Shown: positions 7,830-17,975, counted from the first letter of the stretch. The stretch is DNA of 64,000 bases from Parvibaculaceae bacterium (GCA_028283765.1 JAPWJY010000003.1:1-64000); one strand, 5' to 3'. Made by a program: numbers and translations. Notes: generated from the letters alone by a model not told the origin.

Positions 7830-8617
7830 TGCCACTCATCGTTGTCTCATCCCCCAAGGGGGGCGTTGGTAAAACGACATTGACGGCGAACCTCAGCGTT
7901 GCCCTCGTGCAAGCGGGCTGGCGCGTGGTGGCGATCGACTTCGATGTTCAGAATGAGTTGCGGCTCCATTTCGGGATGCCTCTGGGGGATCCCTATGGTT
8001 TTGCCAGACATGGCGTGGATACGCAGGACTGGAGTTCGCTCCTGTTGCAGGCTTCCAATGGCGTCTATGTCCTTCCCTATGGCGAGGTCAGTGTTGCCGA
8101 GCGACTGAGGCTGGAGGGTGGTCTGGCGGGTGGGCGCAATTTTCTGGAGCCGCGCTTGCGCACATTTCTGAACGAACGCGACTGCATCGTGATCGCCGAC
8201 ACGGCGCCGGGGCCCACAGTGGCGCTCGGTGCTCTCGACGAGATGGCCGATATGCGTATTGCGGTGTTGCTGGCGGATGCAACGTCGCTGGCGCTTTTGC
8301 CCCAGATCGAGCGCGGCGCTTTCTTTCATGCATCAGCGGCCCGGGGCGAAAATTGCTGGTACATGCTCAATCAGGTCGACTCACGCCGCCGTCTCAACCG
8401 CGATGTGACGGCGTTTGTGGAAGGCAAGGTTGGAAACCGTCTGGTCGGGGCCATCCGCGAGGATGAAGCCTTCGCCGAATCGATCGCGTGTCAGCACAGC
8501 GTTGTCGATCATGCGCCGTTAAGCGCAGGCACGCAGGATGTTTTTTCGGCCGCCGAGGTAATTGGCAATCTGATCTTGTCGGTTTCGCCGCGCAAGCGGC
8601 AGGCCGGTCTATTGTAA
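7829..8617 (+). CDS. bcsQ: Cellulose biosynthesis ATPase BcsQ (ParA/MinD-like)
   Basis: A 262-residue deviant Walker-A ATPase. KGGVGKTT begins at residue 10, a Walker-B-like VVAIDFD follows, and IADTAPGP matches the switch region of ParA/MinD relatives. BcsQ is known to localise or stabilise the cellulose synthase complex at the inner membrane together with BcsR. It overlaps the preceding BcsR/P-like gene and lies 39 bp before bcsA, as expected for a single operon. Length matches the family. Confidence 0.93.
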   Translation: MPLIVVSSPKGGVGKTTLTANLSVALVQAGWRVVAIDFDVQNELRLHFGMPLGDPYGFARHGVDTQDWSSLLLQASNGVYVLPYGEVSVAERLRLEGGLAGGRNFLEPRLRTFLNERDCIVIADTAPGPTVALGALDEMADMRIAVLLADATSLALLPQIERGAFFHASAARGENCWYMLNQVDSRRRLNRDVTAFVEGKVGNRLVGAIREDEAFAESIACQHSVVDHAPLSAGTQDVFSAAEVIGNLILSVSPRKRQAGLL

Positions 8618-8656
8618 GCTGCATAGTCAGTACACGGGAAGAGGCATGGCAGGGGG

Positions 8657-11011
8657 ATGAACCAGAACACGTTTCTGGCGCGGTTTGGACGGCTGGTTGC
8701 ATTCGCTGCGGCCGGGTTTGTCTTTTACTTCGCGATCATCACGCCGCTTGATCTGAAATCGCAGATCATTTTCGGCGTGGCGTCCATCATTGCAGCCTTC
8801 ATCATCAGCCGCTCCTCCGCGCGCCAGTTGACGATTGCGCTCGCTATTCTCTCTCTCGTCATGTCGACGCGCTATATCTACTGGCGCACGACGGAAACGC
8901 TGCACTTCCAGTCTTTTCCCGGCGCTTTCTTCGGTACGGGCCTCTATCTGGCGGAGGTTTATGCCTGGCTCGTGCTGGTGTTCGGCTATTTCCAGACCAT
9001 GTGGCCGCTTGAGCGCCCTGTTCGGCCGCTGACCGGCGATCCGGAATACTGGCCGACGGTCGATGTTTTCGTGCCGACCTATAACGAGAGCCTGACGCTT
9101 GTCTCCAGCACGGTCATGGCGGCGTTGAAGATGGATTATCCCGCCGGCCGGTTCCGGGTGCATCTGCTTGATGACGGACGGCGGGAGGAATTCCGGGAAT
9201 TCGCCGAAGCCGTGGGGGCCAATTATATAATCCGTCCCGACAACCTGCACGCCAAGGCGGGCAATCTCAACCATGCGCTTATGGTCTCGGATGCCGAGCT
9301 TATCTGCATTTTCGACTGCGATCACGTACCGACCCGGGCGTTCCTGCAACTGACCGTCGGCTGGTTCCTTGAAGATGACAAGCTCGCGTTGCTCCAGACG
9401 CCCCACTATTTCTATTCACCGGATCCGTTCCAGCGCAATCTGGAAACAGGCGATGATCTGCCGGGTGAAGGCGAGCTGTTCTACAGCTCGGTGCAGAGCG
9501 GCAATGATCTGTGGAACGCCACCTTCTTCTGCGGTTCGTGCGCCCTGATGCGCCGGTCCGCGCTGGAGGAGAATGGCGGCTTTGCCGTGGAGACGGTGAC
9601 GGAAGATGCCCATACCGCGCTTGAAATGCAGAAGCGCGGCTGGAACACGGCCTATCTCAATATCCGGCTTTCCGCCGGGCTTGCCACGGAGCGCCTTTCG
9701 CTCCACATCAGCCAGCGCATCCGCTGGGCACGCGGCATGACGCAGATTCTCCGGATGGATAATCCGCTGTGGGGGGGCAAGCTCAGCGTTGCGCAACGCC
9801 TTTGCTATCTGAATGCGATGCTGCATTTCCAGTTTGCCCTGCCCCGTGTGGTGTTCCTGACCTCTCCGCTCGCCTATCTGCTGTTCGGGCAGAACATCAT
9901 TTCAGCGACAGCACTGACAATTCTCGCTTATGCCGGACCGCATCTTGTCCATGCCGCCATCGCCAATGCCCGAATTCAGGGCAAGTACCGTCCCACCTTC
10001 TGGGGTGAAGTCTATGAGGCGGTGCTCGCGTTCTATCTCGTATGGCCGACACTGGTGACGCTGTTCGACCCCAAGCGCGGCAAGTTCAACGTGACCGACA
10101 AGGGCGGTCTTCTGACCGAAGACTATTTCGATCTGCATCTGATGCGCCCGCACCTGATCGCGGCGGCCCTGCTGGTTGCGGGGATTATCTTCGGGCTCTC
10201 GAAAATGATCTGGCCTGACACGTTCCAGATTTCGCTCGACACGCTGCTGCTCAATGTTGGCTGGGCCGTGTTCAACCTGCTGATCCTGCTGACGGCCATC
10301 GCCGTGGCGCGTGAAACCAAACAGGTGCGCATGCAGGTTCGTGTGCGGGCGGAACTGCCGGCCACTCTCTATTTTGCGGATGGTCATACCGTCAGCGGCA
10401 CGACCCAAAACCTTTCAATGGGCGGGGTGTCCGTCATGGTGCCGGAGAGTTTCTCGCTGACCGGACGTGAATTGACGGACATTGATCTGCCAAGCGGCGC
10501 CGTGACGGCGGTTTATCCCGCGGAAGTGGTCTCGGGCAGCAACGCCGGGCTGCGCCTGAGATTTCGGGAAATGTCTCTCGAGGCAAGGGCCAATCTGGTG
10601 AGGACGGTGATGGGACGTGCGGATGCCTGGGTCAGCGGCACTGAACTTGAGCTTGAACCGGAACCCGTCCTCGATTCCTTCACCGGTCTGCTGAAATCCA
10701 GCTCCAATGTTTTCAAGGCTACGATAGGCAAGGGCAAGATGCGGCTTCAACCCGCCGAGAGTTTTAACTCGAATCCCGATCAGCTTGGCTGGTGGGCCCG
10801 GCTCAAGATCATGCGTTCACGCTTTTTTCCCGAGCGGGTCATCGGGGGTGTTCGCGCCGTTTTTCTGCTGGGCGTGATTATCGGTGGCCTGACGATTGTG
10901 GCCGGCCGGGTGTTTGCGGCTGATTTCGATCCTGCCGCCGCCTTTTCCGGGGGGCCAGGCGGCGCGGCGCCCAACGTGGGTGCGGCGGCTCCCCAGTCCG
11001 ACCCCCCCTGA
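8657..11011 (+). CDS. bcsA: Cellulose synthase catalytic subunit BcsA, apparently split from BcsB
   Basis: A 784-residue inner-membrane family 2 glycosyltransferase that polymerises UDP-glucose to beta-1,4-glucan. Catalytic elements visible are Asp172-Asp173 (DDG), Asp220 and Asp222 (DCD), Asp317 in TED, and Q353RIRW. N-terminal helices and a second helix cluster (about 400-550) form the translocation channel. A C-terminal PilZ domain has RMQVR at 558-562 and N585-x-S-x-x-G, the c-di-GMP-binding residues. Unusually, residues about 732-754 form an extra hydrophobic helix ending in VFA|AD, a signal-peptide-like site normally belonging to BcsB, followed by a Gly/Ala/Pro linker. The reading frame then stops straight after a run of seven C. 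See the separate entry on that site. Confidence 0.93.
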   Translation: MNQNTFLARFGRLVAFAAAGFVFYFAIITPLDLKSQIIFGVASIIAAFIISRSSARQLTIALAILSLVMSTRYIYWRTTETLHFQSFPGAFFGTGLYLAEVYAWLVLVFGYFQTMWPLERPVRPLTGDPEYWPTVDVFVPTYNESLTLVSSTVMAALKMDYPAGRFRVHLLDDGRREEFREFAEAVGANYIIRPDNLHAKAGNLNHALMVSDAELICIFDCDHVPTRAFLQLTVGWFLEDDKLALLQTPHYFYSPDPFQRNLETGDDLPGEGELFYSSVQSGNDLWNATFFCGSCALMRRSALEENGGFAVETVTEDAHTALEMQKRGWNTAYLNIRLSAGLATERLSLHISQRIRWARGMTQILRMDNPLWGGKLSVAQRLCYLNAMLHFQFALPRVVFLTSPLAYLLFGQNIISATALTILAYAGPHLVHAAIANARIQGKYRPTFWGEVYEAVLAFYLVWPTLVTLFDPKRGKFNVTDKGGLLTEDYFDLHLMRPHLIAAALLVAGIIFGLSKMIWPDTFQISLDTLLLNVGWAVFNLLILLTAIAVARETKQVRMQVRVRAELPATLYFADGHTVSGTTQNLSMGGVSVMVPESFSLTGRELTDIDLPSGAVTAVYPAEVVSGSNAGLRLRFREMSLEARANLVRTVMGRADAWVSGTELELEPEPVLDSFTGLLKSSSNVFKATIGKGKMRLQPAESFNSNPDQLGWWARLKIMRSRFFPERVIGGVRAVFLLGVIIGGLTIVAGRVFAADFDPAAAFSGGPGGAAPNVGAAAPQSDPP
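11002..11011 (+). other. Seven-C run before the bcsA stop: possible -1 frameshift site or indel error
   Basis: The end of bcsA reads, in frame, gaC CCC CCC TGA. The heptamer C CCC CCC has the X XXY YYZ form of a -1 slippery site and is followed at once by the stop. A -1 shift here continues without a stop into the bcsB frame (CTG ACC GGA ACG ... ATG) and would give a single BcsA-BcsB polypeptide of roughly 1,620 residues. A single missing C in the sequence would look the same. Confidence 0.6.
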
Positions 11012-11028
11012 CCGGAACGGCCCCGGCC

Positions 11029-13533
11029 ATGCAGGGCGGGGCGGGCGGAACCGCGACCACAGGGAATGTGTCTTCCGGTATGCCGTCCGCGGGGATGCCG
11101 TCAACCGGCATGCCTTCGACGGATACGCCTTCGGCTGATGCGCCTGCTGCTCCCGGGGTGGTCATTTCCGGCAGCAGCATGCCTCAGGGCGCGCTTTCGC
11201 CGAACGGAACGCCGCTCGATTCGCAGCAACTCAGTCCCGAGATTGTCGGGAGCGGTCCGGGCAATGGTGGTGACGGCGGCCGCGGCGGAGAGCCCAGGCC
11301 GACCTTCAGCGTCATGACGTCGTCGAGTGTGGGCACTATTCTGCCCTCTACGACCCATGTGGTGCAGGATCCTTCGGTGCCGCTTGAAGCGACCCATCAG
11401 GAGGTCATCACCTTCGAGGACATGGGCGCGTTGAATCCGATTACGCTGGTCGGCGTTGCAGGCGAGGCGGGGCTTCCTTTCACGCTGCGCCGCGACGAGG
11501 TGGCCACCGCCGCCAAGCTCGTGATCGACTTTGGCTACTCGCCAGCCCTTATCCCCGAATTGAGCCATCTTGCCATCCAGCTGAACGGCGAACTGATCGG
11601 ATCGATCCAGCTCGTCAAGGAGCGCTCCGGCGGCGTGCGGGTCGAAATACCGATCAACCCGGCGCTGATCCTGACCGAGAATACGCTCAATATCCGCTTC
11701 ATCGGCCATTACACATGGCGCTGCGAGGACCCCCTGCATTCCTCGCTCTGGGCGAAGATCAGCAATGTCCAGTCCCGGGTCGAACTGACGATGCAGCGTC
11801 TGCCGCTGATGGATGATCTGGCCCTCCTGCCCGTTCCCTTCTTCGACAAGGGCGACATGCATTCGCTCTCGCTGCCTTTCGTTTTCGCAGGCAGCCCGTC
11901 GGATGGCACCTTGCAGGCGGCGGCGTCGGTCGCGTCCTACTTTGGCCTGCGTTCCAGCTATCGCGGCTTTGATTTCCCGGTGCTCTACGGTTCGATTCCG
12001 CCGCGCAACGCTGTGGTGTTCGCCACCGCCGCCGACCAGATTCCGGGCCTTGCCCTGCCGAACATCACCGGTCCGACCGTCGCGATGGTCACCAACCCGT
12101 TCAACGCCTGGGGCAAGCTCCTTCTGGTGCTGGGCCGCAATGCGGACGAGTTGAGGGCGGCGGCCTACACATTGTCGGTGGGCTCGACCGCCATGACCGG
12201 CGCGGTCCAGTCCGTAGGCAATCCATCGCTCGATCCCCGCGTGCCCTATGACGCGGTGCGCTGGCTCAGGACCGACAAGCCCGTGCGGTTCGGCGATATT
12301 GCGCCGCCGCTTTCCCTTCAGGGCATCGGCCTGCCGCCTGGACCTCTTACACTTAATTATCGTGCCGCGCCGGATACGTTCGTCTGGCCCGACAATGGAA
12401 TCCCGGTCAATCTGCGTTACCGCTTCCCCAACGGGGAGTGGCTCGATCGCCGGATTTCCCGCCTCGATATCTCCCAGAACGGCAAATATCTGCAATCAGT
12501 GCCGTTGCGCGAGGAAAAGACCGTCGATGAGGTCCGCAGCCTGATCAATGCCGACTATGTGCTCAACTCGGTCGACATGAAGCTGCCGCCTTACCTGATG
12601 GTGGGGCAGAACCAGATGCAGTTCTATTATGACCTGCGGGTGAACAAGCGCGGCGAATGCCAGAGCGAAGTGCCGGGCAATGTGCGCACGGGCATCGATC
12701 CGGATTCGACCATCGATCTCACTGGCACCAAGCATTTCACCCAGTTGCCGAATCTCGCCTACTTCGCCACGGCCGGCTTCCCGTTCACGCGGATGGCCGA
12801 TCTCAGCGAAACGGACGTCGTGCTTCAGCAGCAGCCCGCGCCGGAGGAGATTTCCGCTTTCCTCGGGCTTATGGGGCGGATGGGCGATGCGACCGGCGTG
12901 CCCGTTACCGGCGTGAGCCTGTGGCGCGGCGGGGATGTAAACCTGCTTTCAGGCAAGGACATTCTGGTGATCGGCCCGCTTCAGATGATGGCGCAGTTCG
13001 GCAGCCTCATGGAGGGCGGACCGTTCGCGGTTCAGGATGGCCGCCTGCGGGTTGGCGTCAATTCGATCATCGACCGCATCTTCTCGATGTTCGGCACCAA
13101 GGTCAGCGATCACGAGGGACCTCTCCAGGCCGACAAGGTGCTGGTGCAGGCCAATGACTTCAGCGGCATGCTGAGCTTCCGCTCGCCGTTGTCGTCGGAC
13201 CGGGTGATCGTCGGCGTCCTTTCCAACGACGTGTCGCGCCTGCCCAGGATCGTCAAGGATCTCGAGGATCCCAAGAAGGGCGCAAATGTGCAGGGCGACC
13301 TTGCGATCAACGATTCCGCCGATGTGTCGAGCTATCGCGTCGGGTCGGTGTTCTGGGAGGGCAATCTGTCCTGGCTGACGCAGTTGCGCTGGTATCTCAG
13401 CCAGAATCCGCTGCTGCTGTTCCTGGGTGTTGTCATTGCGGCGATATTGCTGGCGACGCCGATCTATCTTGCCCTTCGCGGTCTTGCCCGCCTGCGGCTT
13501 CGCCGCCGCGGCAGAGAGGAGCCCCATGCCTGA
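11029..13533 (+). CDS. bcsB: Cellulose synthase periplasmic subunit BcsB
   Basis: 834 residues from the ATG at 11029. It begins with a low-complexity Gly/Ser/Thr/Pro linker (about 1-100), then the alternating carbohydrate-binding and flavodoxin-like domains of BcsB (PITLVGVAGEAGLPFTLRRDE onward). It ends in one C-terminal transmembrane helix (about 802-825) with an Arg-rich cytoplasmic tail. BcsB guides the nascent glucan through the periplasm and its tail helix is needed for BcsA activity. No signal peptide exists in this frame, which is open upstream only to 10924, so export as drawn is hard to explain. The N-terminal export helix sits at the BcsA end, pointing to a BcsAB fusion as in Komagataeibacter AcsAB. 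It overlaps bcsC by 8 bp. Confidence 0.92.
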   Translation: MQGGAGGTATTGNVSSGMPSAGMPSTGMPSTDTPSADAPAAPGVVISGSSMPQGALSPNGTPLDSQQLSPEIVGSGPGNGGDGGRGGEPRPTFSVMTSSSVGTILPSTTHVVQDPSVPLEATHQEVITFEDMGALNPITLVGVAGEAGLPFTLRRDEVATAAKLVIDFGYSPALIPELSHLAIQLNGELIGSIQLVKERSGGVRVEIPINPALILTENTLNIRFIGHYTWRCEDPLHSSLWAKISNVQSRVELTMQRLPLMDDLALLPVPFFDKGDMHSLSLPFVFAGSPSDGTLQAAASVASYFGLRSSYRGFDFPVLYGSIPPRNAVVFATAADQIPGLALPNITGPTVAMVTNPFNAWGKLLLVLGRNADELRAAAYTLSVGSTAMTGAVQSVGNPSLDPRVPYDAVRWLRTDKPVRFGDIAPPLSLQGIGLPPGPLTLNYRAAPDTFVWPDNGIPVNLRYRFPNGEWLDRRISRLDISQNGKYLQSVPLREEKTVDEVRSLINADYVLNSVDMKLPPYLMVGQNQMQFYYDLRVNKRGECQSEVPGNVRTGIDPDSTIDLTGTKHFTQLPNLAYFATAGFPFTRMADLSETDVVLQQQPAPEEISAFLGLMGRMGDATGVPVTGVSLWRGGDVNLLSGKDILVIGPLQMMAQFGSLMEGGPFAVQDGRLRVGVNSIIDRIFSMFGTKVSDHEGPLQADKVLVQANDFSGMLSFRSPLSSDRVIVGVLSNDVSRLPRIVKDLEDPKKGANVQGDLAINDSADVSSYRVGSVFWEGNLSWLTQLRWYLSQNPLLLFLGVVIAAILLATPIYLALRGLARLRLRRRGREEPHA

Positions 13534-16500
13534 TCACGGACGGAACCGCTCCAGCCGCCTGTCACGCTGCTCCAGACGCGGCGTGCGGGGCCCGGCCTTT
13601 ATCGGCCTCATGGCATTCGGCGCCTCGCTGGCGCCTGCCATGGCAGATGATGTTGCCGTGGCCCCTTCGGTGGTCGCGGCGCCGTCCACGCAGGTGGCGT
13701 CCGTCAACAGCAGCCTGTTGCCTCCCTCGGCGCCGCTGGTCCAGTCCAGCCAGCAAGGCATCGATGTCCTGATCCAGCAGGCGAAGTTCTGGCGCGACCG
13801 CTCGCGAACCGATCTGGCCGAGCAGATGCTCAATCGCGTGCTGGCGGTGAACCCCCGGGAACCGCAGGCGATCTATGCGATGGGGCAGATGGCGGCGGAG
13901 GATGGGCGGCGGAGTGAAGCCCGGCAGTGGCTTGCCCGGCTTGCAACGGCTTCGCCAACAGATCCACGCATCGACAGCCTTCAGAAGGCGATCAGCGGGG
14001 GGGAAGTTTCGCCCGAGGTGGTGGATCAGGCCCGCCGGCTGGTTTCGTCCGGACAATATGATGCCGCCGTCGCGCGCTATCGTCAGGCGTTCGGGGGCTC
14101 GACCCCGCCCGCACAATATGCGCTTGAATATTATCAGACCCTTGCCGGTACCGACACGGATTGGGACGGTGCTCATCAGGGGCTTGCAAAGCTTGCCCAG
14201 GCGCGTCCGGGCGATCCCCGGGTGCAGTTTGCCTATGCGCAGGTTCTGACCTTCCGGGAGAGCACGAGGCGCGACGGCATCTCGATCCTGTCGAAACTCG
14301 CGCCGACCATGGGTGAGGCGAAGACCGCATGGCGGCAGGCGCTGATCTGGCTCAACGCGAGCGAAGCCGACAAGCCGTTGTTCACTGCCTATTTGTCGCA
14401 ATACCCCGATGACCGGGATCTCGAAGCCAAGCAACTGGCGTCCGAAACAATCGAGCCGGTGGATCAGGTGGCCGCGCTTGTGGGGCAGGGTTTCGTCTCG
14501 CTGAACAATGCGCGTCTCGATGATGCCGCGGCCTCTTTCCAGCGGGCGCTCGCGCTCGATCCAAAATCGGCACCGGCGCTGGGCGGCTTTGGCGTGGTCA
14601 ATCTGCGTGCGGGCCGTTTCGCCGATGCGACCGGCTATCTTCAAAAGGCGATCGACGCGGATCCCGCCGAAAAAGGGCGCTGGGAAACGGCGCTGGCGGC
14701 GTCGAACTTCTATGGCACCATGGATGACGCTGTGACCGCCAGAGACAAGGGCGATCTGGTCAAGGCAGAGCAACTGGCGCGCCAGCTTGCCAATGGCGAC
14801 GACCCGGATCGCGGCGACGCCCAGCTTCTGCTGGCTGATGTGCTGCGCAAGCAGGGGAAATACGCGCAGGCCGAGGATCTTTATGCCCGTCTGGCGCAGG
14901 CCAATCCGGGCGAACAGAAGCTGGCGGCGGCTCTGGCCGATGTGCGGGCCAAGCAGGGCAAGCCCGTTGTCGCCACGGCGAGCGTGCCGGCTTCTCCGCA
15001 GCCTGTCGAGGCCACAGCCGGCAGGCCTTCGCCCTCGGCGCTGATCGATGAGGCGAAGCAGGCCCGCGACGACGGGCGGCCGACGGATGCACTGGCTCTG
15101 ATCAACCGGATTCCGCCTGCACAGAAGACCGCCGATGTGGCAGCTCTGACCGGAACGCTCAATGCCGAGCGCGCCATAGCGCAGGCGCGTGTGGCCTATG
15201 TGGCGGGACAGAAGGGGCAGGCGGTGGCCATGCTCGGTCAACTGGCCGCGACGCCTGGAACAAACGCGGAAACGCGCTCGAACGTTGCCCGCGCCTTCTA
15301 TGACATGGGCGAGCAGGATCAGGCCGAACAACTGGTGCGCAACGAGCTGGGGCGGGTCTCCTCCGGCCGTCCGGCGGATTATCGCGGCTTTATCGCCGTG
15401 GCGGCGCTTTCCGGTGATGAAGCGGCCAGCGATCAGCTTTTGCGGAACATCGCCGCCAGCGCCTCTTCCTCGCCCGACGATCAGGCTGAGATCGGCAAGC
15501 TGAGGGCGACGGTAACAGGCGCGAAGGCCGACCGGTTGCGCCTCGCAGGCAATTTCACCGGCGCGTGGGACACGCTCGCAGGCGGCTTCAGGCTCGCCCC
15601 TGGCGCGCCGGAACTGCTGGGGCCGCTGGCGCGGCTTTACCAGACGGGCCACCTGCCGCTTCAGGCGCTCCAGATTTACGATGTCATGCTCCAGAAGGAT
15701 CCGGGGAATGTCGCATTGATGGGCGAGGCGATTTCCGCTTCCATCGACGCGGGCGCGCTGCCCCGGGCTCAGGCGATGTTGCAGCAGGCCATGCGCAAGG
15801 ATCCGCGCAATCCCCGGCTTTATCTGCTGGCGAGCCGGATCGCCCAGGCCTCCGGCAACCGGTCCGATGCGCTGAATGTTCTCGATACGGCGCGCGCCCT
15901 TCAGCGCGAGCAGGCCGGCATCGCGGATGCGGACGGCAGCTATCGCACGGCGTCGCTCGGTCCCGTATCAGCTGGTAGTCCGGACGTTCCTGCCGAGCCC
16001 TCGACGGTTGCCCGGAACAGTGCGCCCGGAAATAGCGGCCATGATGGGGAGATCAAGGTTGCCGACTCGCTCAGCGGGCCCCCGGTCTACCTGCCCTCAT
16101 CGCCCTCCATTCCGGGCGTCTATACGAACCAGTCCGCGCCGGTCGAGGGGACCGTCTCGACGCCATCGACGGTGGTCGTGAGGCCTGCTTCCGTGCCTGT
16201 CTATGCGCCGGGCGCCACGATGCAGCGGGTGACCTTGCCGGGTTTCCAGCCCGCCCAGTCTTCTGTGCCGACTTATGGCGCGCCGGGCTATGCCGCAACG
16301 GACAGCCTGAGCCAGCAGATCGATCAGGAAATCGCCAGCGTGGAGCAGCAGGTAGCGCCCCGGATCGATGCTTCCGTGGCCTATAATGGCCATAATGGCA
16401 CCACCGGCCTCAGCAAGATGCAGGATGTGACCGGCACCGTCGCCTTCACCTTCTCGCCCTTCAATACCGGCCGGTTGACCGTGGCCGCAATGCCCGAGCA

Positions 16501-17437
16501 CATCAAGTCCGGGACGCCGACGGGAAGCCGACTTGCCGCGTTCGGCTATAATCCGTCTCTCTTCGGCAATTCATTTGCGGCCGGGAAGCAGAGCGATTCC
16601 GGCGTAGGCCTGGGCGCTGCCTACAGCATCGGCAAGGTTACGGCCGATATCGGGACCACGCCCGTCGGCTTTGCCCATACGAACATGGTGGGTGGCGTCG
16701 AGTGGACGCCCAGGCTGGCTGACAATGTGACGTTGCGCGCCAAGCTGGAGCGCCGCGCCGTCATGGAAACGGTGCTCTCCTATGCCGGTACGCGGGATAA
16801 TTACTCCGGCCGGAAATGGGGCGCCGTCACCAAGACCGGCGGCAGCCTTGGCCTCTCTTATGACGATGGCAAGACCGGCGCCTATGTGGATGGTTCGTAC
16901 TATGAATATCGCGGTCTCAACGTCGCGCATAACAGCGCGATCGGCGCGAACGTCGGGGCTTATATCCGGCCGATCCTGGCCGAGGACCGCATGTTGCAGG
17001 TTGGCGTCAACGTCAACTATGCCAATTTCAAGAAGAACCTTGGCCAGTTCAGCTTCGGTCACGGCGGTTATTTCAGCCCGCAGCAATATGTGGCCTTTGC
17101 CCTGCCCATTGAATATGACGGCAAGGTCGACCGGTGGAGCTACCGTCTCCAGGGTGCGCCGGGTTACCAGATCACCCGCCAAAGCTCGGCCCCCTATTTC
17201 CCGACCGACGATGTAGCCCAGACCAATCTGAACTATGCGGCAATGGGCTCTGGCGGCTCGATCCAGTCTTATTACGCAAGTTCCAACGACAAGGGATTCG
17301 GTTTCTCGGGTCTCGGTCAGGTCGAGTATGAATTGACCAAGCAGACAACCCTCGGTGCCACGGCGGGATACAACAGCTTTGGCAACTACCACGAGACGAA
17401 GGCGATGATCTACCTCAAGCAGATGTTGGGTGAGTAA
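13526..17437 (+). CDS. bcsC: Cellulose export protein BcsC (TPR plus outer-membrane barrel)
   Basis: 1,303 residues from an ATG at 13526 that overlaps the bcsB stop; an in-frame extension to 13427 lies inside bcsB and is not needed. The signal peptide runs to about APAMA|DD near residue 40. Many tetratricopeptide repeats fill about 60-800 (for example the AAASFQRALALDPKSAPALGGFGVVNL unit, abbreviated here). A Pro/Ser-rich linker follows, then a C-terminal beta-barrel from about residue 930 to the end. The TPR part spans the periplasm and binds peptidoglycan or partners, and the barrel is the outer-membrane pore for cellulose. Order and coupling with bcsB and bcsD fit one operon. Confidence 0.94.
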   Translation: MPDHGRNRSSRLSRCSRRGVRGPAFIGLMAFGASLAPAMADDVAVAPSVVAAPSTQVASVNSSLLPPSAPLVQSSQQGIDVLIQQAKFWRDRSRTDLAEQMLNRVLAVNPREPQAIYAMGQMAAEDGRRSEARQWLARLATASPTDPRIDSLQKAISGGEVSPEVVDQARRLVSSGQYDAAVARYRQAFGGSTPPAQYALEYYQTLAGTDTDWDGAHQGLAKLAQARPGDPRVQFAYAQVLTFRESTRRDGISILSKLAPTMGEAKTAWRQALIWLNASEADKPLFTAYLSQYPDDRDLEAKQLASETIEPVDQVAALVGQGFVSLNNARLDDAAASFQRALALDPKSAPALGGFGVVNLRAGRFADATGYLQKAIDADPAEKGRWETALAASNFYGTMDDAVTARDKGDLVKAEQLARQLANGDDPDRGDAQLLLADVLRKQGKYAQAEDLYARLAQANPGEQKLAAALADVRAKQGKPVVATASVPASPQPVEATAGRPSPSALIDEAKQARDDGRPTDALALINRIPPAQKTADVAALTGTLNAERAIAQARVAYVAGQKGQAVAMLGQLAATPGTNAETRSNVARAFYDMGEQDQAEQLVRNELGRVSSGRPADYRGFIAVAALSGDEAASDQLLRNIAASASSSPDDQAEIGKLRATVTGAKADRLRLAGNFTGAWDTLAGGFRLAPGAPELLGPLARLYQTGHLPLQALQIYDVMLQKDPGNVALMGEAISASIDAGALPRAQAMLQQAMRKDPRNPRLYLLASRIAQASGNRSDALNVLDTARALQREQAGIADADGSYRTASLGPVSAGSPDVPAEPSTVARNSAPGNSGHDGEIKVADSLSGPPVYLPSSPSIPGVYTNQSAPVEGTVSTPSTVVVRPASVPVYAPGATMQRVTLPGFQPAQSSVPTYGAPGYAATDSLSQQIDQEIASVEQQVAPRIDASVAYNGHNGTTGLSKMQDVTGTVAFTFSPFNTGRLTVAAMPEHIKSGTPTGSRLAAFGYNPSLFGNSFAAGKQSDSGVGLGAAYSIGKVTADIGTTPVGFAHTNMVGGVEWTPRLADNVTLRAKLERRAVMETVLSYAGTRDNYSGRKWGAVTKTGGSLGLSYDDGKTGAYVDGSYYEYRGLNVAHNSAIGANVGAYIRPILAEDRMLQVGVNVNYANFKKNLGQFSFGHGGYFSPQQYVAFALPIEYDGKVDRWSYRLQGAPGYQITRQSSAPYFPTDDVAQTNLNYAAMGSGGSIQSYYASSNDKGFGFSGLGQVEYELTKQTTLGATAGYNSFGNYHETKAMIYLKQMLGE

Positions 17438-17975
17438 ATTGACAATGAAAGTTCCCCTGTTTCAACAGCCGAAGGAGCTTCAGGCTCCTGTACCCGAAGA
17501 GGCTGCCGCCATGCCATTTGATGAAACAAGCCTCGCCTATCTGAGCGCGAACCATGTAAGCCGCCAATGGCGCGCCTTCCTTGTCGCGATCTCATCGGAG
17601 CTTTTCCGCAATGCCGATACCGAAGACGCCCTTGCTTTTTTGCGTGAAGTCGGCAGCCATGTAGCGACATCCTTGCCGCTCGCCAAGGTTGAAACGCTTG
17701 AAGCGCTTGAAGCGGCCATCAACGGGCGCTGGGCCGAAATCGATTGGGGCTGGGTATCGCTCAGCGCGACCGAAAATGAAGTGCTGGTAAAACATGGTGC
17801 GTCTCCGAGTTATATCGACCATGCCGAAGGTTCCGAATGGACGCGCGGTTTTGCGGCAATTCTGGAAGGCCTTTACACAAACTGGTTCCAGGCTCAGGGC
17901 AGCCAGGCCGGTCTCAAGGCCGTCTGCATCGCAGCGCCTCATGGCGCTCCGCTGGAGTTCCGCTACGGCCTCTAG
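17430..17975 (+). CDS. bcsD: Cellulose biosynthesis protein BcsD
   Basis: Up to 181 residues from a GTG at 17430, or 176 from the ATG at 17445; both overlap or abut the bcsC stop and I cannot decide between them. The conserved BcsD core is visible as YLSANHVSRQWRAFL, followed by helices and a beta-rich C-terminal half. BcsD forms periplasmic or cytosolic ring or scaffold assemblies that align synthase complexes, and is associated with crystalline cellulose ribbons in acetic acid bacteria. Its presence marks this as a type I bcs operon. No signal peptide. Confidence 0.9.
   Translation: MSKLTMKVPLFQQPKELQAPVPEEAAAMPFDETSLAYLSANHVSRQWRAFLVAISSELFRNADTEDALAFLREVGSHVATSLPLAKVETLEALEAAINGRWAEIDWGWVSLSATENEVLVKHGASPSYIDHAEGSEWTRGFAAILEGLYTNWFQAQGSQAGLKAVCIAAPHGAPLEFRYGL

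Noticed and set aside
13562-15652. 696-residue open frame antisense to bcsC
   Set aside because: Arg/Gly-rich shadow of bcsC with no recognisable domain.
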